Numbered from the stretch's first letter, positions 1-9,951 are shown. The stretch is 64,000 bases of DNA from Prochlorococcus sp. AG-402-A08 (GCA_003279585.1 QCHH01000004.1:1-64000); one strand, 5' to 3'. Notes: a model not told the origin generated them from the letters alone. Translations and numbers: made by a program.

Positions 1-696
1 GTAAGAGGTCTTGATCCTCCTGGGACACCAGGTTGGACTCTCAATGAAACCACTGACCTATTACTAAAAAAAGAATTTGACGATTGCAGACAAAAGAAGG
101 TTCCACACAGAATATTTGCATCTAATGGACTATCTCATGTTGTTCCATTTGATCATCCTGAAATAGATAACTGGAGAAACTCTCTTCATCGGGGACTAAT
201 GCATCGTTACAAGGATACCGGAATAATTTTGACTGGAGGTGTAGACGATATTTGGCAAGACACTATTACAAGACAACTAATAATTGTGGATTACAAATCA
301 CAAGCAAAAAACGGACGAGTTGATAAGAAAGATTATTTAGAGGATCCTTTTCATGAGGCCTATAAAATTCAAATGGACTTTTATGCTTACTTACTCTCGG
401 GGATGGGTTTTAGTGTTCATCCAATATCTTATTTTCTAGTTTGCAATGCAAAAAGGGATGAAGATGAATTTAATAAGACCATGCGTTTTGATGAATATCT
501 TGTTCCCTACAAATGGAGGAATGATTGGATAGAGAGTCGACTAGATGAAATGGTCACACTAATGAATCAATCAGAGATTCCAGAATCAAATCCTTCATGC
601 AAGAACTGCGCCTATGCAGATCAATATTCGAAAATACTATTTTCAGGAAATTCAAGTAAAAAAGAAATGACACAAGGAACTTTGCCATTATTTTAA
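1..696 (+). CDS. PD-(D/E)XK nuclease superfamily protein (5' truncated by window edge)
   Basis: Frame open from base 1 through ORF 199..696; GGVDDIW...IIVDYKS core and C-terminal Cys resemble Cas4/RecB-like PD-(D/E)XK proteins. Confidence 0.75.
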   Translation, partial: VRGLDPPGTPGWTLNETTDLLLKKEFDDCRQKKVPHRIFASNGLSHVVPFDHPEIDNWRNSLHRGLMHRYKDTGIILTGGVDDIWQDTITRQLIIVDYKSQAKNGRVDKKDYLEDPFHEAYKIQMDFYAYLLSGMGFSVHPISYFLVCNAKRDEDEFNKTMRFDEYLVPYKWRNDWIESRLDEMVTLMNQSEIPESNPSCKNCAYADQYSKILFSGNSSKKEMTQGTLPLF

Positions 697-753
697 GAAC
701 GCTAATAGTTATAAAAATGATTCTGATCAAAAAGCGTCTGAAGGATTAATGGG

Positions 754-1392
754 ATGTGCGGAAGATATCAGCTATTAACAAAATTTATAAATTTACCAGA
801 TCTTTTAAAAAAAGATGTGCCAAGGGGATTGAGTCAAAATTATGAACCACAAATATTAATCAAACCAGGTTCTCCAATTCTTGTTCTTAAGAATGAAGGC
901 AAGACACAAACATCCATAATGCTATGGGGTTTTATATCTGAGTGGAGTAAAGACCCTTTTGACAACACAAGGCCAAAGCCATTTAACGCGAGATCAGAAA
1001 GTGTTGAAGAGAAGAAACTTTTTCGTGCAAGCTGGAGGCATAAGAGATGTTTGATACCAGCCAGTGGTTTTCTAGAAAAAGGTCACCTAATAGGTAGAAA
1101 AGATTCTCAAACTTTCTGGTTAGGAGGACTTTGGAATCGTTGGATGTCTAAAGAAGGATGTGAATTAGAGAGCTGTTGTGTGCTAACGACCGAACCAAAT
1201 GATTTAGTCAAACAATTTCATAACCGTATGCCCGTTATTATTCCAAATGGGCTAGAAGAAGAATGGATCTCTTCAGTTAAAAATTCTCAAGACCTTAAAG
1301 CTTTAAAACCGCTAATGACTAAATGGGACCCAGAAGAATGGACAGCCGAGCCAATAAACAAACCTAATGCCGACCAATTATCCTTCCTATAA
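754..1392 (+). CDS. yedK: SRAP domain protein (YedK/HMCES-like abasic-site DNA-protein crosslinker)
   Basis: N-terminal MCGRY, NARSE, CLIPASGF, and HNRMPV motifs. Confidence 0.93.
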   Translation: MCGRYQLLTKFINLPDLLKKDVPRGLSQNYEPQILIKPGSPILVLKNEGKTQTSIMLWGFISEWSKDPFDNTRPKPFNARSESVEEKKLFRASWRHKRCLIPASGFLEKGHLIGRKDSQTFWLGGLWNRWMSKEGCELESCCVLTTEPNDLVKQFHNRMPVIIPNGLEEEWISSVKNSQDLKALKPLMTKWDPEEWTAEPINKPNADQLSFL

Positions 1393-1402
1393 AATCAAGA
1401 CA

Positions 1403-1430
1403 AAAAAAGGGCTTATACAAGCCCTTTTTT
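1403..1430 (+). terminator. Rho-independent terminator
   Basis: AAAAAAGGGCTT-ATAC-AAGCCCTTTTTT just after yedK. Confidence 0.85.
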
Positions 1431-1451
1431 ACATTTTATAAGATCAGGACT

Positions 1452-1625
1452 TCAATGATCGTGATGCACTTCTGCCGAGCTAGGCATTTCATGGGCAGAA
1501 GACAATTTCTTCAATGATTGAGATCCACAAATAGCAGACAGAGCGATAACAACCAAGGATACAGTGCTTAACAACTGAAGCACTATCGGGAGATGTGAAT
1601 TAATTCTTTCTCTAAAGGTAGTCAT
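1452..1625 (-). CDS. Small membrane protein with His-rich C-terminus
   Basis: 57 aa by hand translation: MTTFRERINSHLPIVLQLLSTVSLVVIALSAICGSQSLKKLSSAHEMPSSAEVHHDH. Confidence 0.5.
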   Translation of the reverse strand: MTTFRERINSHLPIVLQLLSTVSLVVIALSAICGSQSLKKLSSAHEMPSSAEVHHDH

Positions 1626-2004
1626 TTGGGAAGTTAATTAACACTCCATTCAAACAAAAAGAATAAGGACCGTCCATAGCTTGAATATTATGAACTAAAT
1701 AGCTAAAAGCAAAAAAATAAGCATAAATAAATTTAGTCCTACTGTTAAGAGTGATGTACTTGGTTTAACTTCATTAGCCAAAACTAGGGACTCACTCTCT
1801 TATTGATTTCTAATTATGACCTAAATATTTAAAAGTCTCATAAGATACATAATTAAAATTAAATATTGAAAGAAAGCCCATAAATAAATAAATGTACAAT
1901 TAAGCCAATGATTAACTCAAAACTACTCATGGCTGAAAAATTAATAAAGCCCAAAACCACTAGACTTCAGATATCTGATTAAAATTAGTCAAACAAAATT
2001 AATT

Positions 2005-2511
2005 GTGATGGACGGAAATAAAATGGATCTTCCTTCTCTAGACAAGCTTAAAAAATTAGAAAAAAGCGCAAGAGTAGATGGGAGTGGCATTGAATTTGAT
2101 TCTCTATTAGGACTGTGGAAATTTAATTCAGTTTGGAAGCAGGGATCAGATACAGAAGACACGATTTCAAGCACTTTGCTACAGGTTCTTTCAGCCAGTC
2201 TAGAGTTGAAGAAAGATACACAGAATCCAGAAGAAGAGAAATTTACTATCGCCAACGCAATTAAATTTGGATTACTAACCCTGAGTTTCAGTGGCTACGC
2301 AAATTTAGAAAGGAAGCAGCCATTATTACCCTTTTCTTTTGATTGCATTCAAATAAAACTTGCTTCATTAACTATTCTAAAGAGATCTCTACCGGCACCG
2401 GATCAAAAGAAGAGGCCGTTTTTTGCATTAATAGCTATCGACCCAAATGGTAAGTGGTTGTCAGCAAGGGGAAAGGGTGGAGGACTTGCCATATGGGTAA
2501 AAGATAAATAA
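2005..2511 (+). CDS. Conserved hypothetical protein, possibly PAP/fibrillin-like
   Basis: 168 aa ORF; LLGLWKFNSVWKQG...KGGGLAIWVKD pattern. Confidence 0.65.
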   Translation: MMDGNKMDLPSLDKLKKLEKSARVDGSGIEFDSLLGLWKFNSVWKQGSDTEDTISSTLLQVLSASLELKKDTQNPEEEKFTIANAIKFGLLTLSFSGYANLERKQPLLPFSFDCIQIKLASLTILKRSLPAPDQKKRPFFALIAIDPNGKWLSARGKGGGLAIWVKDK

Positions 2512-2631
2512 GCAACCAGCTTTGAAATAACCATAGATGTTGTTTTCAGCAAATTCTTCTAAGAATATTTTTTAATAGACAAGTCTCGGTACAAAATTTA
2601 AAAAGCAAAATGTTACTTAGACGTAATGACA

Positions 2632-2868
2632 TTAAGCGATAACTTTATTTCTTAGAGAAATCCTATCAATAGAATTTGGATGCTCTCGTACAAATTTATT
2701 GAACTCAATAGCTAACTGTCTAGCTTCAAAAGCATCAATGGCATAAAACCCTAATTCATGTCTTTTGTTAGCTAAATCTCTGTAGCTAACAGCGTATCTT
2801 TTGCAGGATGTAATCGGTCTTGAAGACAATTTTTTAAATATCAACTCATTGAATTCTAAAAACAACAA
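2632..2868 (-). CDS. Hypothetical small protein
   Basis: 78 aa ORF with plausible composition. Confidence 0.5.
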   Translation of the reverse strand: MLFLEFNELIFKKLSSRPITSCKRYAVSYRDLANKRHELGFYAIDAFEARQLAIEFNKFVREHPNSIDRISLRNKVIA

Positions 2869-3189
2869 AATAGTTCTGAAAGAAATCTACCGAACAATTT
2901 GGGATAGGAAACCGAATATAAAAAGACATAATGCTTTTGAACAATTAGATGTCAAATAATATCTGAACTAAATTCTTGATGAGGATCGTCGCAACGTATT
3001 TTAGCTAAATTGCATTTTTAAATTGTATAAATTTTAAAAGACTTGAAAATTACAAAGCACCTAAATATTCAATTATTAGAAAATCTAATTACATTAATAA
3101 TTTTTACTTTATAGATTTGGTATTTCTCCCTACATACAGACATTAAGTAAAAGGGTAAATTTAAAAAAATTATTCAATTAATTGAAGTT

Positions 3190-3270
3190 ATGACTTTAGA
3201 TATTTACAAAGCGATTGTTAAAGCCTCCGAGCAAGGGAATTTATGGGGACTCAAACGAACTGATTACTAA
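3190..3270 (+). CDS. LWGL-motif microprotein
   Basis: MTLDIYKAIVKASEQGNLWGLKRTDY; paralogous to 46246..46380. Confidence 0.45.
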   Translation: MTLDIYKAIVKASEQGNLWGLKRTDY

Positions 3271-3272
3271 CT

Positions 3273-3398
3273 ATGTTTAAATTCACCAAAATTAAGTTTA
3301 TTCAACTCATTATATTATGGAATCTACCAATCCTAATTTTATTTATAGGAATAATCTCAATACCCATGGAATTATCTGATTCAATTTCAATTTTTTAA
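3273..3398 (+). CDS. Small single-TM protein (LWNLP motif)
   Basis: MFKFTKIKFIQLIILWNLPILILFIGIISIPMELSDSISIF; resembles 60109..60219. Confidence 0.45.
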   Translation: MFKFTKIKFIQLIILWNLPILILFIGIISIPMELSDSISIF

Positions 3399-3568
3399 CA
3401 ACTCAGATCTATACACAAAAATTTTTTTTGGTAGAGACATAATTAATCGATAAATGTAAGCATTAAAATCTAGATAAGCACTAGTTTTAAACAGCTTAAA
3501 TCGCTAGAAATAGTAAAAATCTGGTATTTGATCTATGGAGATTCGATAAGTACACGACCCATGTTTGA

Positions 3569-3880
3569 TTAAGCAGCTTTATACTGAACACTACTGTTGT
3601 CGGTCCATGTCCAAGCAGACTTCTCCATTGTAGATAGATCGACTCTGTGGCTCGCCATCCAGTCTCCATTGGCTTCTATAAATTTCTCAATATTCCCCTC
3701 TGGGTGCTGATGTATAACAATTATTTTTTGAGGGTCATCATCACTACACCCTCTGTACAAAGGCTGAATATTAAACTCTCTATGCCTTCTGGTAGCTTCT
3801 TTGCTGTCGAAGATTGCAGCCCACTCATCAAAGGTGCTTTCAACCTTAAAAGTAAAAACTGAGGTGACAGTAGAAGACAT
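3569..3880 (-). CDS. DUF3764 family protein
   Basis: VFTFKVESTFDEWAAIFDS...LYRGCSDDDPQKIIVIHQHPEG; resembles 18443..18718. Confidence 0.7.
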   Translation of the reverse strand: MSSTVTSVFTFKVESTFDEWAAIFDSKEATRRHREFNIQPLYRGCSDDDPQKIIVIHQHPEGNIEKFIEANGDWMASHRVDLSTMEKSAWTWTDNSSVQYKAA

Positions 3881-3984
3881 CTAAAATCTTTAATATGGCC
3901 AAACAATACCCAAACAAAACAAAACTGACTAACAGTTGTTGTAAAAACTAGATAAATAAGAAAACTTTCTGCTAGAAATAGCTG

Positions 3985-4206
3985 ATGCAGATACCAAGAA
4001 AAGCCCTCAAACGAATCATCAACTTAATTGTTGTTCTAATCGTTGCCATTGTTGGATTCATCAAAGTAAAGCACCCATTTAGTTATTTAATTGGAGTCCC
4101 TGTTACAAGTTGGGTCGTTTATCTTTTATGTAATGCCATGTGCACAGATATTCTTTTTGGAGAAACATTAGGTTGTTCAGAAAAAAGTATTTACAAGGAG
4201 AAATAA
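3985..4206 (+). CDS. Small membrane protein
   Basis: 73 aa ORF with two hydrophobic segments. Confidence 0.5.
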   Translation: MQIPRKALKRIINLIVVLIVAIVGFIKVKHPFSYLIGVPVTSWVVYLLCNAMCTDILFGETLGCSEKSIYKEK

Positions 4207-4364
4207 GCTAACTACGAATTAAAACTTTCTCAATCAGTGAAGAGAACCAGATATCCATAACCTGAAAAGTACTTACCAAAGATAAACTCAAGTTAAGATA
4301 AAGAATTAATCATAAAAGTAATCTTGACCACACAACATAACAAAATGATATTCGCTTTACTCAG

Positions 4365-5282
4365 TTGGAAATAATCCTTCTTTTAGCTGAATTAATACCA
4401 TGTCTTTTAATAGGCTATTTACTAGGACGATTTAAAAAAGATTTTTCCCAAACGATATCTCGTCCTTTAATGAACTATGGAATTCCTATCAGCTTGATGG
4501 GGATATTACTTAAGTCTGGCCTTGAATTCCCTTTGATACAATCTGCGGCTTTAGCACTCGTAGCTATTGGCTTTTTAATGACTCTATTAAATTGCCTTCC
4601 TGGTATAAAAGACTTAATCCCAAACAGATCTCTTCAACTAGGTAGTGCATTTGGAAATACTGGGTATTTCGGAATACCAGTTTCACTAGCACTGCTTCCA
4701 AATCATGCCTTGATTTACAGCATAGGTTTTGACCTTGGTGCGACATTGGTAATTTGGAGTATCGGTCCAATACTGCTAACAGATCCTTCAAAAGTTTTAA
4801 GTTCTAATAGATATTGGCAGAATTTCATAAAAGCAATCGTTAGAAGCCCTGCTGTAAAAGGACTGATTGGCGCATTAATTGTTCATTCATCACCATGGAA
4901 TGAACAAATAACAGCCTTACTTTGGATACCTTCAAGGGTTGTAATTGTTTTAGCACTTGTAATCGTTGGAATGCGTCTAAGTTGGTTGAGGAAAGCAAAT
5001 CTCTCAAGAATAAAAATCAAAATAACATCCATAAAAAATGCTTTAATCATGAAACTGGTTGGATTGCCAGTCATTATGTTGATCATTTCCTCAGCGATCA
5101 GATTACCCAACGTCATGCGAGAGGCTTTAGTACTTCAATCAGCTGCTCCAACAGCAATATCTGTCTTACTAATATCCCAAGCAGCGTCAAGAGATGAAGA
5201 TGAAGCCACATCGCTTGTTGTCTTAAGTACGATTATCGCGCTCATATCAATCCCTGCTTGGTTGATGATTTTAAGATTGTAA
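4365..5282 (+). CDS. AEC (auxin efflux carrier) family transporter, TTG start
   Basis: 305 aa, multi-TM, FGNTGYFGIPVSLAL and SAAPTAISVLLISQ motifs. Confidence 0.85.
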   Translation: MEIILLLAELIPCLLIGYLLGRFKKDFSQTISRPLMNYGIPISLMGILLKSGLEFPLIQSAALALVAIGFLMTLLNCLPGIKDLIPNRSLQLGSAFGNTGYFGIPVSLALLPNHALIYSIGFDLGATLVIWSIGPILLTDPSKVLSSNRYWQNFIKAIVRSPAVKGLIGALIVHSSPWNEQITALLWIPSRVVIVLALVIVGMRLSWLRKANLSRIKIKITSIKNALIMKLVGLPVIMLIISSAIRLPNVMREALVLQSAAPTAISVLLISQAASRDEDEATSLVVLSTIIALISIPAWLMILRL

Positions 5283-5345
5283 AAAGTTAACAACTATCGC
5301 CTTTTAACTCAGTTTGCCTAAGTTGTAAGAAATACAATTTTTTTA

Positions 5346-5546
5346 ATGACCTCAGCTACAGCAACAAAAGCGACAGCAAAGAAAACAGCGGCAGTAAAAT
5401 CCTCAGCAGTAAAATCTCAATCAATTTATTCATCAACCCAATCAAGATTTGCCAGTTCAAAGCTAATTCAAAACCTAGGTTCATCTAATGATGGGGTTCA
5501 ATTCGATTTTTCAAGTTCGTTAAGAACTGCATTTGGGAGGGACTAA
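5346..5546 (+). CDS. Ala/Lys/Ser-rich small protein
   Basis: 66 aa ORF MTSATATKATAKKTAAVKSSAVKSQS... Confidence 0.55.
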   Translation: MTSATATKATAKKTAAVKSSAVKSQSIYSSTQSRFASSKLIQNLGSSNDGVQFDFSSSLRTAFGRD

Positions 5547-5553
5547 AAGGATA

Positions 5554-5649
5554 TGGACCTTTTAAAAACACTTTTTACAGTTGCTATATGTCTAGGTATT
5601 GGATGGGCAATCTCAAAAGGGATTATGTTTGGTTTGACTCATATTTAAT
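5554..5649 (+). CDS. Small single-TM protein
   Basis: MDLLKTLFTVAICLGIGWAISKGIMFGLTHI. Confidence 0.4.
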
Positions 5650-5814
5650 ATTCCTGAAGAATGGCATCCTACAAATGAAGAACTTGAAGTGATAGAAAGG
5701 GCATGGATGCAAATCAAAATCGAATGCGAAAAAATAAAAGCGCAAACAAGTGCAAATAAAAAATATATTTCAAATATGCTTAACGAAATAGCAGATCATT
5801 ATCAAGAAAATTAA
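5650..5814 (+). CDS. W-P/CP-family microprotein, no canonical start codon
   Basis: IPEEWHPTNEELEVIERAWMQIKIECEKIKAQTSANKKYISNMLNEIADHYQEN; stop overlaps next ATG; resembles 39348..39560. Confidence 0.4.
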   Translation: MPEEWHPTNEELEVIERAWMQIKIECEKIKAQTSANKKYISNMLNEIADHYQEN

Positions 5815-6005
5815 TGGCTAAAGAATGGGAACCAAAAGAAGAACATCAAGCAGTTATTGCAAGGAGTATAGAGTTTATTTCTGATGAATTAGCTGAGTTA
5901 CAAGAGGCTTTACGGTGTCCAAATTCATTTATTGTTGAAATAGCTAATAGGGTAGTATCTGAATATAAAACAAACCAAATCATCATTAGAAGAGATGAAG
6001 AATAA
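5814..6005 (+). CDS. W-P/CP-family microprotein
   Basis: MAKEWEPKEEHQAVIARSIEFISDELAELQEALRCPNSFIVEI; paralog of 38527..38742. Confidence 0.65.
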   Translation: MAKEWEPKEEHQAVIARSIEFISDELAELQEALRCPNSFIVEIANRVVSEYKTNQIIIRRDEE

Positions 6006-6125
6006 ATGGAATTTCTGCAATCACATGATTTAAACCAATTGGGACTTTGGACCCCTCTTATTGGAGGTATTCTTCTTTACGTTGGCTTAAATCTAAAAAT
6101 CACTGAAGTTGATCCTAATGAGTAA
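6006..6125 (+). CDS. Small single-TM protein
   Basis: MEFLQSHDLNQLGLWTPLIGGILLYVGLNLKITEVDPNE. Confidence 0.45.
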   Translation: MEFLQSHDLNQLGLWTPLIGGILLYVGLNLKITEVDPNE

Positions 6126-6186
6126 TCAAGACATGAAAAATGAGTACAACGATAAGAAAAGGTTCAATTTATTAGAATAGTTAGGG

Positions 6187-6378
6187 ATGAAACAAGGAAC
6201 TCTTGAACTAATTTTTTTTACTCTGATTTTCTTGAGTCTTCAATTTTGGTGGATAAGGATGACAATTAAAAATGGTCGAACTGGAGAAGTAGATAAATGG
6301 GGACAAAAAACAAACCCAAAAAAACCAAATGAATTGGAGAAAGTGAAGCAAGATTTAGAAAAACTTTTTCGATCTTAG
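6187..6378 (+). CDS. Small membrane protein
   Basis: 63 aa, N-terminal TM, charged C-terminus. Confidence 0.5.
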   Translation: MKQGTLELIFFTLIFLSLQFWWIRMTIKNGRTGEVDKWGQKTNPKKPNELEKVKQDLEKLFRS

Positions 6379-6407
6379 TTCTCAATACAACTAAAACTCT
6401 TTAAATA

Positions 6408-6710
6408 ATGAACTATCAAATTTTGCTTGAAAGCTACGCTGCTGGTGAATGGATTAATAAAGACGAAATATCATTACTAGAATTAGAACTTGATTCTCAA
6501 CTAGAATCTATTAAATTTTCTCGCACTCAAGGTTGCACAGAAAAAGCACCAAAGCACATTTGCGAGGCAGCTCAAGTTTGCGAAGGTAGTAGTTGGCTCA
6601 CTTGCTTTGCTTCAATACTAGATAAGGCCAATCCCCTTTCTCCTGGGAATAAATCAAGAGGAGCAAAAGTCATTCATGCACTTCTAGATAACAATTATTT
6701 AATGAATTAA
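6408..6710 (+). CDS. GSSW-family small protein
   Basis: GSSWLTCFASILDKANP; paralog of 28243..28527. Confidence 0.65.
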   Translation: MNYQILLESYAAGEWINKDEISLLELELDSQLESIKFSRTQGCTEKAPKHICEAAQVCEGSSWLTCFASILDKANPLSPGNKSRGAKVIHALLDNNYLMN

Positions 6711-6769
6711 AATAGTAAAAACAATTATCAATTCATTATTAATAAACAAATTATTATTAAACAAATCCA

Positions 6770-6982
6770 ATGAGCAATAGTGAAAGTCGTGAAGAAAGGA
6801 AAAAACGTTTTAAAAATCTCTCAAGTGCAGAAAGAAAAATGTTGATTAGAAAGAAACTAGAATTGCAAGGTTTAACAGAGGGAAGCGGTGTGAGCGGAAA
6901 GGATCAATCTTCTTACGACAAAGAAGAAATGATAGATTTAATTCTATTAACAAGATGTTTTCAAAAGAATAAATTTCAATAA
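6770..6982 (+). CDS. Hypothetical small charged protein
   Basis: 70 aa ORF. Confidence 0.5.
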   Translation: MSNSESREERKKRFKNLSSAERKMLIRKKLELQGLTEGSGVSGKDQSSYDKEEMIDLILLTRCFQKNKFQ

Positions 6983-7033
6983 CTCATCCAACCAAAATTT
7001 GTTTTACGAAATTAGTCCCTGCAAAATAGGCAT

Positions 7034-7237
7034 ATGAATAAACCTATTAAAAAAAAGAAAATTACCTTTGCAAGGTTTGCTGTTCGTACTCTTGCTATTT
7101 CTGCAAGCACTCTCGCTCTATTTGATTTTCTAAAAGGAGACTATCTAGCTGGAGGGCTTCTAGCACTTGGATGGTTACTTATCGTGATCGGGGAGAAAAG
7201 GATGTTTAATGGGGAAAAGCCAAATGACGAAACCTAA
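7034..7237 (+). CDS. Small membrane protein
   Basis: 67 aa ORF with hydrophobic centre. Confidence 0.5.
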   Translation: MNKPIKKKKITFARFAVRTLAISASTLALFDFLKGDYLAGGLLALGWLLIVIGEKRMFNGEKPNDET

Positions 7238-7374
7238 GAAAATTTCCAACTGTTAACTATCAATAAATAGATCTATAAAATTCATTCAGCTTTTATCCTC
7301 TATGCCACCATAAAAGAGGTAACAGTATATAAGACTTTAAATATTGAGGCATTTTATTCCACCCCATTAATTCT

Positions 7375-7635
7375 ATGAGTGAGACAAAGAAAAATAAGAA
7401 CTTCAATCTGACAGAAATGAAGTTCAAGTTTAATGATCTATTTACTGGAATTGCACTGCTGTTGTGTGCATTTTTATGTGCGTTTAGCCTTGCACTAATT
7501 GCAATAAGGCTAGGGCCAATAGCTAAATGGGCTAATTATCAGACTATTTGTGTTGAACAAGAAAGTTTAAAATCTCCAATCGAATGGGCGGTGCGTAAGT
7601 GCAATGGAAGGTCAAAAGTTTATCAAGTGAAGTAA
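7375..7635 (+). CDS. Small membrane protein with AVxxCNGR motif
   Basis: 86 aa; ICVEQ...AVRKCNGR resembles 36411..36632. Confidence 0.6.
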   Translation: MSETKKNKNFNLTEMKFKFNDLFTGIALLLCAFLCAFSLALIAIRLGPIAKWANYQTICVEQESLKSPIEWAVRKCNGRSKVYQVK

Positions 7636-7670
7636 AGCCAACTCAATTAAAGTTGAGTTGAGGCTTTTTA
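7636..7670 (+). terminator. Rho-independent terminator
   Basis: GCCAACTCAA-TTAAAG-TTGAGTTGAGGCTTTTTA hairpin after 7375..7635. Confidence 0.75.
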
Positions 7671-7726
7671 CTATTCAGAAGATAACGTTTTTCGTAAGAA
7701 CCAATAACATCATATCAACAGTTTAT

Positions 7727-8314
7727 TTAGAGCCAAAACAATAGAAATCCTGCCAAAAGTCCAGACATATGACCTAACAAACTAATTCCAGGTAAGAATG
7801 ACCAAATAATTCCAATACCTGTAAGCACAGAAATAGATTTAAGTAATCTTGGATCTTTCTTTAGGTGACATCCAATGAACAAAAATCTTTTCTTTCCATA
7901 AATTGTAGTCATTAGAATAAACGCGTCGATACCAAATAAAACACCACTAAAGCCAATGGCTAGAGACATAGGATTTCTATAAATTAAAATATCTACGCAC
8001 CAACAAATGAATGCTTGGAGAGGAATTATCAATACAATAAAAGCCAGAAAGAAATAGTCACTTTGAAGGCTTAAAGATTTAAGAAAATATCTAGCTACGA
8101 TGATTCCAGAGATATTTGCCAATAAATGATTAACATCACCATGAAAAAAATGAGATGTAATAATCCTGTATGGCTCATAAAACAAACGTCCAGACCAATA
8201 AGCAATGGAAGCCTTATCAATTATTCCAAAGAAATCTGTTGCAAAGAAGCAAATAGTGCAAGCCAAAAAGGGGACAAAATACTGCCAATCATCTTTTGAA
8301 ATCTTCTCAAGCAT
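7727..8314 (-). CDS. Rhomboid-family intramembrane protease-like protein
   Basis: HFFHGDVNHLLANISG, GFSGVLFG (GxSG Ser), GHMSGLLAGF (catalytic His). Confidence 0.85.
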   Translation of the reverse strand: MLEKISKDDWQYFVPFLACTICFFATDFFGIIDKASIAYWSGRLFYEPYRIITSHFFHGDVNHLLANISGIIVARYFLKSLSLQSDYFFLAFIVLIIPLQAFICWCVDILIYRNPMSLAIGFSGVLFGIDAFILMTTIYGKKRFLFIGCHLKKDPRLLKSISVLTGIGIIWSFLPGISLLGHMSGLLAGFLLFWL

Positions 8315-8485
8315 TCGTAAATGGATTTACAAAATCCAATCGTACTTCGTGAATATGATCTATTGAAAAACGAATAGGGCTAATTCTTTAACTATGTGAA
8401 TAAGCTAAAGTATTTACCTATCAAGAACATCACCCATAAAGAAAAGGACTAAGGCCTAAGGTGAACAAATCTATCATTGATATAA

Positions 8486-8812
8486 ATGAAAATTAATGTA
8501 AAAAAGAGACTAAATCTCAATAGTTATGAATGGTGGAGAAACCACCGAAGGTTTGTAACCCTTGGATTATTTCTTGCAATTTTTGCAGTCTATGTCAGAG
8601 GTCCTTCAGCGAAAGACTTCAAAGTGAATGATATTTGCGGACGTCTAAGCGCTGATTTAATTACAGGGGAAAAAGCTGCAAGAGAATTGAAATTAGGAAA
8701 GAAAAGAATCGATGGACTAGAAGGAGAGAAAGCTGATATTACTAATCACTACTACCATGCCAAGTACTACTGCCAAGGCTATACAAAAGGCAATGTAGGA
8801 TTGGGATACTAA
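8486..8812 (+). CDS. Hypothetical protein with N-terminal TM
   Basis: 108 aa ORF. Confidence 0.6.
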   Translation: MKINVKKRLNLNSYEWWRNHRRFVTLGLFLAIFAVYVRGPSAKDFKVNDICGRLSADLITGEKAARELKLGKKRIDGLEGEKADITNHYYHAKYYCQGYTKGNVGLGY

Positions 8813-8885
8813 TGACATCTTCACTAAAATAGCCAGAGAAAAGCATTGCACTTTTCAGGCCGCTTTAACGGATCTGGCTTTTTGA

Positions 8886-9503
8886 CTAAGCTTTTACAGC
8901 TTTAAGACTAACTTTTCTTGCACGCTTCGCAGGTCTTCCTGCTACAGCCTTAGATGCTCTCTTTGAAACTGATTTTGCGCTTGAAGTTGCTTTTTTAGCT
9001 TGAGCAGAAGCTACTTTCTTAACTGCTGTTTTAACTTTAGAAGTCTTAACTTTTGCTTTTGCAGCGCTCTTGGCTGGAGCAGCTTTAGCTACTGCTTTCT
9101 TTGCAATTACTTTTTTAGCAGCAGTTTTTTTGACAGTGGCCTTTTTAGCAACAGTTTTCTTGACAGCAGCCTTTTTAGCTGAGGGTTTTGCTGAAACTTT
9201 TTTAGCACTCGTAGTCTTACGAGTACGGTGAGAGAGAATCAAAGCCCACTCATCAGCACTAACATTTGCAGGCTTATTACCATGGATCTCAGAAACTTTT
9301 GCAGCTTTCTCAATATCCTTTATTAAGTTTTTCCAAGAAGCAGCATAACGCTTATCAGATTGTGACTTAGCACCGCTCTCTACAAGAGTTTCAACAACTT
9401 GTGATGCTGTTACTTTTTTTCTTCTTCGGTTAAAAATTTCCTTTTGAAGGGTAGCGATCATGGCTTCGCCTTTAGCGCTAACTTTGATACTTAATTGAGA
9501 CAT
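8886..9503 (-). CDS. Lys/Ala-rich histone H1-like protein
   Basis: Folded-looking N-terminus followed by tandem AKKxVAKKA-type repeats. Confidence 0.75.
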   Translation of the reverse strand: MSQLSIKVSAKGEAMIATLQKEIFNRRRKKVTASQVVETLVESGAKSQSDKRYAASWKNLIKDIEKAAKVSEIHGNKPANVSADEWALILSHRTRKTTSAKKVSAKPSAKKAAVKKTVAKKATVKKTAAKKVIAKKAVAKAAPAKSAAKAKVKTSKVKTAVKKVASAQAKKATSSAKSVSKRASKAVAGRPAKRARKVSLKAVKA

Positions 9504-9798
9504 TGAATAAAGAATTACCTATATACAACATCTAGCACATTGTGGGTATCCAAACCGAACAATCTATTTACATGTAGATGTAAATAGCATTTGCATCTTA
9601 TAAATTTACATAAAAAACTATTCATTTAAAGACAAAAGGAACACAAAAATTGAGTTATAGGCTTGTTTAGAAAATAGATCGATAAAGTCTCACTTAAGGA
9701 GAAAATGACTATCAAGAAGGAATTAAAGTTTTATTGATTTTCTAAAAAGTAAGAAAAATCGCTATAAAACACAAAAAACAAAAAATTCGAGCAACAAC

Positions 9799-9951
9799 CT
9801 AGCTATCTATTGAAAATGTTCTTTCTAATTTTGCTTTTATTTGCTTTAAAGACGGTTCTGAGACCTTGAGAATTTTTTTATAAAAGCCAAAAAGTTTAAG
9901 ACACGCCAAGGGAACAAATATTGTCAGTAGTAAGGTTTTAGTTGTAATCAT
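9799..9951 (-). CDS. Small membrane protein
   Basis: MITTKTLLLTIFVPLACLKLFGFYKKILKVSEPSLKQIKAKLERTFSIDS. Confidence 0.45.
   Translation of the reverse strand: MITTKTLLLTIFVPLACLKLFGFYKKILKVSEPSLKQIKAKLERTFSIDS

Noticed and set aside
1989-2255. Minus ORF of 88 aa
   Set aside because: Antisense to the better-supported 2005..2511 CDS.
9000-9182. Plus-strand Ser/Cys/Phe-rich ORF
   Set aside because: Antisense of the Lys/Ala-rich repeat gene; low-complexity artefact.
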